From an uncultured Oscillospiraceae bacterium (GTDB lineage Bacteria; Bacillota; Clostridia; Oscillospirales; Oscillospiraceae): a stretch of 8,492 nucleotides of DNA. The first letter of the stretch is position 1; each line of letters opens with the position of its first letter. The notes beneath the pieces were generated by a model. The model saw nothing but the letters and a program-made list of their open reading frames with translations. It did not search any database and was not told the DNA's origin. Positions 1 to 4,834 of the stretch are shown piece after piece. The stretch spans positions 1 to 8,492 of the forward strand of contig CALWYA010000061.1 in the NCBI GenBank assembly GCA_944385645.1, given 5' to 3'. The position numbers and the translations under genes were made by a program.

Positions 1-868
1 GGTTCATGTCCTCGTAGTAGTCCTTTTCCGGCAGGTCCCGGCCCGCCAGGAGGTAGAACTCGTCGGAGCACCAGGCCAAGCTGGTGCCCTTTTCCGACCG
101 GAAACCGGCGGCGAAGGCCTCCACCTGGTCAATGACCGCCCCGGCCTGGTCCCGGGTGTAGGGGTCGATCCGGCACAGGCCCTCCCGGTATTTGGTCACC
201 CCCACCGGCACCACCGCCACGCTCTCCACCGCCGGCCACAGCCCCCCCAGGTCGGCCAGGGTGCGGTCCAGGGCGGGGCCGTCGTTGATGCCGGGGCAGG
301 AGACGATCTGGCAGTTCATGGTGATGCCCGCCTGGGCGAACCGGGACATGATGTCCAGCACCTCCCCCGCCCGGCGGTGCTTCAGCATCTGCTCCCGCAG
401 GACCGGGTCGGTGGTGTGGACCGAGATGTTGATGGGGGAGATGCGCAGCTCGCAGATGCGCCCGATCTCCCGCTGGGACAGGTTGGTGAGGGTCAGGTAG
501 TTGCCCATGAGGAAGGACAGCCGGGCGTCGTCGTCCTTGAAGTACAGGGAGGGCCGCATCCCCGGGGGCATCTGGTCTACGAAGCAGAAGATGCAGTTGT
601 TGGCGCAGGAGCGGGCCCGGTCCATGAGGTAGGTTTCGAAGTCCAGCCCCAGGTCCTCCCCCTCCTCCTTGCGCAGGCGGACGGTGCGGGTCCCGCCGCC
701 GGCCTCCCGCAGGGTGAGCTCCAGCCGGGGGTCGTAACTGTAGAATTTGTAGTCCAGCACGTCCAGGATGGGGTGGCCGTTGATGTGGGTCAGGGTCTCC
801 CCGGGCCGCACCCCCGCCCGGTGGGCCGGGCTCCGGGGCTCCACCGCCCGGATGACCGTCATGCTCAT
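1..868 (-). CDS. PDZ-radical SAM-DUF512 family protein, C-terminus beyond window
   Basis: The reading frame is open from ATG at 868 to the left edge (289 codons seen), so the C-terminal part is missing. Residues about 1-70 resemble a PDZ-like domain (RAVEPRSPAHRAGVRPGE, then INGHPI). A radical SAM cysteine motif C-x3-C-x2-C follows at residues 88, 92 and 95 (SCANNCIFCFVDQMP), which would bind a 4Fe-4S cluster and SAM. Further blocks typical of the DUF512 family are DDDARLSFLMGNYLTLTN and ISPINISVHTTDPVLR. The start is set by a strong GAGAGGAGGGG ribosome binding site just upstream. Family members usually run to roughly 430-450 residues and often lie next to the GTPase gene der in Clostridia; der would lie downstream, outside the window. 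The reaction catalysed is not known. Family assignment is confident, function is not. Confidence 0.93.
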   Translation of the reverse strand, partial: MSMTVIRAVEPRSPAHRAGVRPGETLTHINGHPILDVLDYKFYSYDPRLELTLREAGGGTRTVRLRKEEGEDLGLDFETYLMDRARSCANNCIFCFVDQMPPGMRPSLYFKDDDARLSFLMGNYLTLTNLSQREIGRICELRISPINISVHTTDPVLREQMLKHRRAGEVLDIMSRFAQAGITMNCQIVSCPGINDGPALDRTLADLGGLWPAVESVAVVPVGVTKYREGLCRIDPYTRDQAGAVIDQVEAFAAGFRSEKGTSLAWCSDEFYLLAGRDLPEKDYYEDMN

Positions 869-901
869 GGGGCCCCTCCTCTCGTCGGTTTGGTTCATCT
901 C

Positions 902-930
902 ATTGTACAATAGCCGGCGGGGAAATGCAA
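902..930 (-). promoter_or_regulatory. Sigma-A-type promoter for the DUF512 gene
   Basis: On the minus strand TTGCAT (930-925) and TACAAT (907-902) are separated by 17 bp. Each hexamer differs from consensus at one or two positions. The predicted start near 895 gives a leader of about 27 nt before the ATG at 868. Confidence 0.7.
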
Positions 931-1004
931 CGAAAAGTTGGGGGCGGCCCTTCGTCGTCGCAAATTCCATACCATCTCTCTTTAGACGATACCCTATCGT
1001 AATC

Positions 1005-1101
1005 CGTCATTGCGAGGAGGGCCGCAGGCCCGACGCGGCAATCCGTATCCCTCGCAATAGGGGACGGATTCCCACGGCCCCTCCGGGGCCTTGGAATGAC
1101 G
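1005..1101. repeat. Foldback interspersed repeat, REP/MITE-like
   Basis: The element is bounded by CGTCATT (1005-1011) and its exact inverse AATGACG (1095-1101), with GCGAGG facing CCTTGG just inside. The centre forms a second hairpin, AATCCGT-ATCCCT against AGGGG-ACGGATT, and GGCCCCTCCGGGGCC near the right end is also self-complementary. The GTCATTGCGAGG-type end is a pattern I recognise from short palindromic repeats dispersed between genes in gut Clostridia. It carries no coding capacity. The copy number in this genome cannot be seen from one window. Confidence 0.7.
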
Positions 1102-1197
1102 AACGGCGCAGATCCCTGCCTCCGGCAGTGCCGCCGGTGGGGGGCGGCGCATAGGATGGGGAAAACCGGGCGCCTTGCCCGGAAGGAGGAATGCGAC

Positions 1198-1596
1198 ATG
1201 GAGTCCACAGGCCGGCTGACCGTGCGGGTCTACGTCTCCCAGGCCCAGATCCCGGTGGAGGGGGCCACGGTGGTGGTCACCGCCCCGGGGGAGGGGGGCA
1301 GGCTGCGGCTGCTCTCCGTCCAGGCCACCGACAGCAGCGGAGCCATCCGCCCCGTTGACATCGCCGCTCCGGACCTGTCCGGAAGCGAGTTCCCCCAGGA
1401 GGAGGGGGCGGCCCCGCCCTTCAGCGTGTGCGACGTGTGGGCGGAGCACCCGGGCTATGCCATGCTGGAGGCGGTGGGAGTGCAGATTTTTCCGGGGGTG
1501 GAGACGGTGCAGACCATGGAGCTGCTCCCCCTGTCCCGGGGGCAGAGCAGCCTGGAGCGGCTGGATGTGCGGGAGATCACTCCCCAGAGTCTGTGA
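1198..1596 (+). CDS. SleC-type N-terminal beta-sandwich (carboxypeptidase-regulatory-like) protein
   Basis: The gene encodes 132 residues with ATG at 1198, placed 7 nt after a strong GGAAGGAGGA site; an open frame extends further upstream, but without a comparable site. The pattern GRLTVRVYVS...PVEGATVVVTAP, then T-x(n)-G-x-IRPVDIAAP and HPGYAMLEAVGVQIFPG, fits a carboxypeptidase-regulatory-like beta-sandwich. In SleC-like clostridial proteins such a module precedes the lytic domain. Here it stands alone, with only 9 nt to the next gene. There is no signal peptide or membrane segment, as expected if it is made in the sporulating cell. It probably acts as an assembly, folding or localisation partner of the next protein. 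That role is inferred from context; the fold assignment is moderate. Confidence 0.8.
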   Translation: MESTGRLTVRVYVSQAQIPVEGATVVVTAPGEGGRLRLLSVQATDSSGAIRPVDIAAPDLSGSEFPQEEGAAPPFSVCDVWAEHPGYAMLEAVGVQIFPGVETVQTMELLPLSRGQSSLERLDVREITPQSL

Positions 1597-1605
1597 GGTG
1601 ATCCC

Positions 1606-2862
1606 GTGCCCATCATCATCCCCTATGTGCCCCGGACCATCACGGTCCATCTGGGGCTGCCCGCCCAGTGGGCGGAGAACGTGACGGTGGAGTTCCCCGA
1701 GTATGTGAAGAACGTGGCCTCCAGCGAGATCTACCCCACCTGGGGCATCTCCGCCATCCGGGCCAACGTGCTGGCCATCATCTCCTTTGCCCTGAACCGG
1801 GTGTATACCGAGTTTTACCCCAGCCGGGGCTATTCCTTCCAGATCACCTCCACCACCCAGTACGACCAGAAGTTCATCCGGGGGCGGAACATCTTCGAGA
1901 ACATCAGCCAGGTGGTGGATGAGATCTTCAACGACTATATCCGCCGCCAGGGGTTTGTGGAGCCCCTGTCCGCCAAATTCTGCAACGGCACCACCTCCAC
2001 CTGCGACGGCCTGTCCCAGTGGGGCAGCCAGTCCATGGCCCTCCAGGGCTACAACTCGGTGGAGATCCTGAAGCACTACTACGGCGGCGACATCGAGCTG
2101 GTGGTGGAGGCTCCCATCCGGGACATCACCCTGTCCTACCCAGGCAGCCCCCTGCGCCTGGGGGACACGGGCCCCGACGTGGTGGTGGTCCAGGCCATGC
2201 TCAACCGCATCGCCCAGAACTACCCGGCCATCCCCAAGATCTCCCCGGCCTCCGGCGTGTTCAATCAGGCAACGCGGGAGTCGGTGCTGGTGTTCCAGCG
2301 GACCTTCTACCTGGTCCGGGACGGGGTGGTGGGCAAGGCCACCTGGTATAAGCTGGTCTATCTCTATGTGGGGGTGCTCCAGCTGGCCGAGCTCATCAGC
2401 AAGGGGCAGACCTTCTATGCCGTCCAGTTCCAATTCCCTGGCATCCTCCGGGAGGGGGACCGGGGAGGGGAGGTGGAGGTGCTCCAGTATATGCTGTCCG
2501 TCCTGGCCGAGCTGGACAGTTCCATTCAGGCTCCGGCCATCGACGGCATTTTCGGCCAGGCCACCGCCCGGGCGGTGCGGGAGTGCCAGCGGAAGGCGGG
2601 CCTGCTTCCCGACGCCGTGGTGGATGAGGAGACCTGGAACGCCATCTATGACGCCTTTGTTCAGGCGGAGATCTTCTTTCAGCGGGACACGGTCCGGGCC
2701 CAGTCCCTGGGAGAGGAGGCGGTCCCCGTGCTGGCCTCTGCCCCGGCGGAGGAGGCCGGGCGCTTTGCCGACACCCCCCGGCTGGGGCAGTATCCGGGCC
2801 GGGCGCTGGAGCTGGGGGACCGGGACGGAGTACAGTGGGAACAGGGAGGGACGCTGGTATGA
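1606..2862 (+). CDS. SleC-like spore cortex-lytic protein: SpoIID-like domain plus peptidoglycan-binding repeats
   Basis: The gene encodes 418 residues from a GTG start 9 nt after the previous stop; GAGGTGAT overlaps that stop and serves as ribosome binding site. Residues about 10-170 resemble the SpoIID lytic transglycosylase domain: NVASSEIYPTW (E41 aligns with the catalytic glutamate of SpoIID), then TTQYDQKF, and DGLSQWGSQSMALQGY followed by EILKHYYGG, which matches the SpoIID C-terminal block. The usual GHGVGMSQ histidine segment is replaced by CDGLSQWG. Two peptidoglycan-binding repeats follow, about 178-252 and 277-351, each ending in a TW motif (KATWYKL, EETWNAI). A tail (YPGRALELGDRDGV, 396-409) looks like the opening of a third repeat. 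The likely role is cleavage of cortex glycan strands during germination or engulfment. No signal peptide is visible. Family assignment is confident; the exact spore role is inferred. Confidence 0.88.
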   Translation: MPIIIPYVPRTITVHLGLPAQWAENVTVEFPEYVKNVASSEIYPTWGISAIRANVLAIISFALNRVYTEFYPSRGYSFQITSTTQYDQKFIRGRNIFENISQVVDEIFNDYIRRQGFVEPLSAKFCNGTTSTCDGLSQWGSQSMALQGYNSVEILKHYYGGDIELVVEAPIRDITLSYPGSPLRLGDTGPDVVVVQAMLNRIAQNYPAIPKISPASGVFNQATRESVLVFQRTFYLVRDGVVGKATWYKLVYLYVGVLQLAELISKGQTFYAVQFQFPGILREGDRGGEVEVLQYMLSVLAELDSSIQAPAIDGIFGQATARAVRECQRKAGLLPDAVVDEETWNAIYDAFVQAEIFFQRDTVRAQSLGEEAVPVLASAPAEEAGRFADTPRLGQYPGRALELGDRDGVQWEQGGTLV

Positions 2863-3437
2863 GTATATCCAATACCCGCCGGGAGCTGCGGGAGCGGGAG
2901 CTGTTCGCCCGCCCGGTGGCGGGCCTGCAGTATATGCTGGGACAGCTGGCCCGGGCTGATCCGGAACTGACCAGCCTGGCAGTGGACGGGGTGTTCGGGG
3001 AGCGGACCCTGGAGGCGGTGCTGCGCTTTCAGAAGAAGGCCGGACTGCCTCTGACCGGCCGGGCCGACCCGGCCACCTGGGAGGCCCTCCGGGCCCGGTG
3101 GCGGGAGCTGGAGGGCCGCGCCGGCCCCACCCGCCCCGTCCGCGTCTTCCCCGCCGAGGGGACCCGGGTGGAGGCGGGCGCCCGCCGGGAATATCTGATT
3201 CTCCCCCAGACCATGTTTCAGGTGCTCTCCCGCCAGTTTGCGGGCATCGCCGACGCTCCGGCCGACGGGGTCCACACCGCCGCCTGGGCGGACAACGTGC
3301 GCTGGCTCCAGCGGGCGGGGGGCCTGCCCCCCACCGGCACCCTGGACCAGCCCGCCTGGGACGCCCTCAGCCGACTGTACGAGGTGTTCGTGGTCCGGGA
3401 GCGGGAGCGGGACGGCTTTGACGGGGGGTGGGGGTAG
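2859..3437 (+). CDS. Peptidoglycan-binding repeat protein of the cortex-lytic operon
   Basis: The gene encodes 192 residues. The ATG at 2859 overlaps the previous stop as ATGA (2859-2862), and AGGGAGGG sits 8 nt upstream, so it is probably translationally coupled. Residues about 17-78 form a typical peptidoglycan-binding repeat: AGLQYMLGQL, then AVDGVFGERTLEAVLRFQKK, then PATWEAL. Residues about 98-172 form a more divergent second one, with ADGVHTAAWADNVRWLQ and QPAWDAL. An arginine-rich linker separates the two. There is no catalytic domain, signal peptide or membrane segment. It probably binds cortex or cell-wall glycan and targets or assists the lytic protein encoded upstream. No intrinsic terminator with a T-run was seen after it; only the palindrome CCCCGCGCGGGG at 3524-3535 follows. 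Confidence 0.82.
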   Translation: MSISNTRRELRERELFARPVAGLQYMLGQLARADPELTSLAVDGVFGERTLEAVLRFQKKAGLPLTGRADPATWEALRARWRELEGRAGPTRPVRVFPAEGTRVEAGARREYLILPQTMFQVLSRQFAGIADAPADGVHTAAWADNVRWLQRAGGLPPTGTLDQPAWDALSRLYEVFVVRERERDGFDGGWG

Positions 3438-3448
3438 AGCGGGAGAGT

Positions 3449-3517
3449 GGAGATAGGAGATATAAGATAGGAGATAGGAGATAAAATTAGGAATTAGGAG
3501 TTAGGAGTTAGGAATTT
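3449..3517. repeat. Heptanucleotide array, GGARWTA
   Basis: Five consecutive 7-mers run from 3449 to 3483 (GGAGATA, GGAGATA, TAAGATA, GGAGATA, GGAGATA). After a 6-nt spacer, four more run from 3490 to 3517 (GGAATTA, GGAGTTA, GGAGTTA, GGAATTT). The array is AT-rich in otherwise GC-rich surroundings. Copy number would be expected to vary through replication slippage. Confidence 0.85.
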
Positions 3518-3538
3518 TGGGACCCCCGCGCGGGGTGT

Positions 3539-3561
3539 GTAGGGGCGCACAGCGTGCGCCC
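3539..3561. repeat. GTAGGGGC hairpin module, copy 1
   Basis: GTAGGGGC (3539-3546) runs into a perfect 8-bp hairpin, GGGCGCAC (3543-3550) and GTGCGCCC (3554-3561), with a 3-nt loop. The same lead-in octamer precedes two further hairpins in this gap. Confidence 0.7.
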
Positions 3562-3582
3562 GGCCTTCCCACGCCGGTACTG

Positions 3583-3603
3583 GTAGGGGCCGCCGCCTTC
3601 GGC
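3583..3603. repeat. GTAGGGGC hairpin module, copy 2
   Basis: GTAGGGGC (3583-3590) is followed by a small hairpin, GCCG (3592-3595) and CGGC (3600-3603), with loop CCTT. The octamer is identical to the other copies, while the hairpin sequence differs. Confidence 0.6.
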
Positions 3604-3697
3604 TGTGACGGATGAGGTGTTCCCGATTACCCGCCCCGTTGGTTCATCGTTGCTCCCTCATCAGTCTCGCTTCGCTCGACAGCTCCGGAAGTATTTT

Positions 3698-3723
3698 GTA
3701 GGGGCAGCCCGCCTTCTGCGGGC
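3698..3723. repeat. GTAGGGGC hairpin module, copy 3
   Basis: GTAGGGGC (3698-3705) is followed by a perfect 6-bp hairpin, GCCCGC (3707-3712) and GCGGGC (3718-3723), with loop CTTCT. Same architecture as copies 1 and 2. Confidence 0.65.
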
Positions 3724-3754
3724 CGAGAGGAGAGAGAAATGACCCGCAGACCAC

Positions 3755-3783
3755 TCGACAGAGCCGGGAAATTTCGGTATAAT
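3755..3783 (+). promoter_or_regulatory. Near-consensus sigma-A promoter for the membrane-protein pair
   Basis: TCGACA (3755-3760) and a perfect TATAAT (3778-3783) are separated by 17 bp. The predicted transcription start near 3790 leaves a leader of about 50 nt before the GTG at 3840. This supports the two following genes as a transcription unit independent of the cortex-lytic operon. Confidence 0.8.
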
Positions 3784-3839
3784 CCATATACAAAAGATCG
3801 GCCTGAGAGCCCGGAAAACCGGCGGAGGGGGCGAACGCG

Positions 3840-4187
3840 GTGGAGGAAAAAATCACAAAGACCATTTGCGTGGTATACCGGATCGCCTTTGTACTGACGG
3901 TGGGGAGCGTTTATCGCTATCGCGCAAATGATTTGGTCCGAATCATGCTCTATGGCTTCATCATGCTGCTGATCGGGATCCTGATCGTCAGCCAGATCTA
4001 TCAGCTGATCCGGGAGAGACGCGCGGCGGCGGGGAGGCCGCCGCTGTCGATTCGCTCCCCCGTCCTGCTGGGCTTTCTCCTGTCCGGCGTCCCGGTCAAG
4101 AGCGTCCGGGAGGGGTGGTACGCCCTTTTGCTGATCCTGCTTCTGGCCGCCGTGACGGGGTTCGTCAAGTATCCCGGATTTTATTGA
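3840..4187 (+). CDS. Small membrane protein, unrecognised
   Basis: The gene encodes 115 residues from a GTG start at 3840, with GGAGGGG (3824-3830) 9 nt upstream and a near-consensus promoter before that. Three hydrophobic segments are visible at about residues 7-24, 35-57 and 93-115, with a basic stretch (RERRAAAGR) after the second, which would lie in the cytoplasm by the positive-inside rule. No family motif was recognised. Its base composition is less GC-rich than the flanking genes and its codon choice less extreme (for example TTT, TTG and ATT are common). The next gene starts 53 nt after its stop and encodes another membrane protein, so the two are probably co-transcribed. Function unknown. 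Confidence 0.72.
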   Translation: MEEKITKTICVVYRIAFVLTVGSVYRYRANDLVRIMLYGFIMLLIGILIVSQIYQLIRERRAAAGRPPLSIRSPVLLGFLLSGVPVKSVREGWYALLLILLLAAVTGFVKYPGFY

Positions 4188-4240
4188 AAAACGGATCCAA
4201 GGGCGCTGCGGTGGGCAGAGAGGGGAGGAAAGGACTTGGA

Positions 4241-4648
4241 ATGAGGGCGTTTAAAGATGGGACCTATCAGGTTTTGCTTGTTGTCACGCTCCTGAGTTTT
4301 TTGATCACGCTGGAGAACTGCCTGACCCTGTGCTATGCGGTCCGCATCCTGCTGGTTCTGGCCGTCTTGGCCTATGTCTCCTTTGCCGCATTCCGGTCTC
4401 CGGAATCCCGGGCGCAATATCCTCTGCGTTACCTGCAATACTTTTGGCTGACGGCGGCGATGTTCGGCCTGTGCGGCTTTCTGACCGCCTGGGGATATGA
4501 GATACCCGCTCCCCTGGTGACGGGCCTTTTTGCGGCATTTCCCTTGGCAGGTGTGGGACTGGTCGTTGTGCGGCCGGCATACAAAGTTGTCATCCCCTAC
4601 ATTTGCGTGCAGGCTGCGTTCCTGCTGGCCCTTCTGCTTGACTTCTGA
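4241..4648 (+). CDS. Multi-pass membrane protein, unrecognised
   Basis: The gene encodes 135 residues from ATG at 4241, with AGGGGAGGAAAGGA (4221-4234) upstream as ribosome binding site. An open frame reaches back to 4115 inside the preceding gene, but that segment is polar, basic and unlike a protein start, so the internal ATG was chosen. Five hydrophobic segments are visible at about residues 9-27, 31-51, 65-85, 88-110 and 115-134, with little between them. No family was recognised. It shares the lower-GC character of its upstream neighbour and is followed by a strong terminator at 4761. The pair could be a small membrane complex or an accessory insertion; function unknown. Confidence 0.72.
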   Translation: MRAFKDGTYQVLLVVTLLSFLITLENCLTLCYAVRILLVLAVLAYVSFAAFRSPESRAQYPLRYLQYFWLTAAMFGLCGFLTAWGYEIPAPLVTGLFAAFPLAGVGLVVVRPAYKVVIPYICVQAAFLLALLLDF

Positions 4649-4709
4649 CGCGGAATCTGTCTGCCGGATGTGGAAAAAGGTCCGCGGACAGCTCTGCGGG
4701 ACGATCTGT

Positions 4710-4739
4710 GTTTTCAGCTATTTTGTTTTCAGCTATTTG
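4710..4739. repeat. Tandem 15-bp duplication
   Basis: GTTTTCAGCTATTTT (4710-4724) is followed directly by GTTTTCAGCTATTTG (4725-4739), with 14 of 15 bases identical. It lies in the 3' untranslated stretch between the second membrane-protein gene and its terminator. Confidence 0.8.
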
Positions 4740-4760
4740 ACCACGTTGATTCAAACGCCG

Positions 4761-4796
4761 AAGCCGGCGGCCATTTTCATGGCCGCCGGCTTTTTT
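4761..4796 (+). terminator. Intrinsic terminator of the membrane-protein unit
   Basis: A perfect 14-bp stem (4761-4774 with 4779-4792) with loop TTTC is followed by an uninterrupted T-run to 4796. On the plus strand this is a strong terminator 112 nt after the stop at 4648. Read on the minus strand the loop becomes GAAA and no T-run follows, so it would stop the converging gene only weakly. Confidence 0.92.
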
Positions 4797-4808
4797 GGCG
4801 GAAATCGT

Positions 4809-4824
4809 GCACCCGCCGGGGTGC
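4809..4824 (-). terminator. Possible weak terminator hairpin of the anti-sigma-like gene
   Basis: GCACCC (4809-4814) and GGGTGC (4819-4824) form a perfect 6-bp stem with a 4-nt loop, 11 nt beyond the minus-strand stop codon (4837-4835). On the minus strand only a short ATTT run follows a few bases later, so this is a weak call. The larger hairpin at 4761-4792 lies directly downstream and may contribute. Confidence 0.3.
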
Positions 4825-4834
4825 GGGTACGGTT

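Larger units (their letters stand above)
869..1197. other. Intergenic region between divergent genes
   Basis: This 329-bp gap separates the minus-strand DUF512 gene from the plus-strand cortex-lytic operon. It holds the DUF512 promoter, a foldback repeat at 1005-1101, and a short inverted repeat GCCGCC/GGCGGC at 1130-1148 just ahead of the next ribosome binding site. No convincing sigma-A promoter was seen for the plus-strand operon. Because that operon looks sporulation-linked, a sporulation sigma promoter is possible, but none could be assigned by eye. Confidence 0.6.
3438..3839. other. Repeat-rich intergenic region
   Basis: This 402-bp gap contains no credible gene. In order it holds a 7-bp-period array (3449-3517), a GC palindrome (3524-3535), three GTAGGGGC-plus-hairpin modules (3539, 3583, 3698), an inverted pair GATGAG (3611-3616) / CTCATC (3657-3662) flanking AT-poor filler, and a promoter at 3755-3783 serving the next genes. 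It looks like an accumulation site for short dispersed repeats. Confidence 0.75.

Noticed and set aside
960..980. CATACCAT as a sporulation-sigma -10 element for the cortex-lytic operon
   Set aside because: No matching -35 element at the right distance, and the foldback repeat lies between it and the gene.
994..2433. Long 479-codon open frame on the minus strand
   Set aside because: It lies opposite the cortex-lytic genes, is rich in H, G, P and L as expected of an antisense shadow in GC-rich DNA, has no family resemblance, and crosses the foldback repeat.
3449..3517. Array considered as a CRISPR
   Set aside because: Units are 7 bp with no spacers; this is a microsatellite-like array.
3524..3535. 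CCCCGCGCGGGG palindrome as terminator of the cortex-lytic operon
   Set aside because: No T-run follows and the stem has no proper loop.
3644..3865. 73-codon minus-strand open frame
   Set aside because: It crosses a repeat module and the promoter of the membrane-protein pair, and has no ribosome binding site or family resemblance.
4115..4240. Upstream extension of the second membrane-protein gene
   Set aside because: It overlaps the first membrane-protein gene in another frame and would add a basic, non-hydrophobic leader; ATG at 4241 has its own ribosome binding site.
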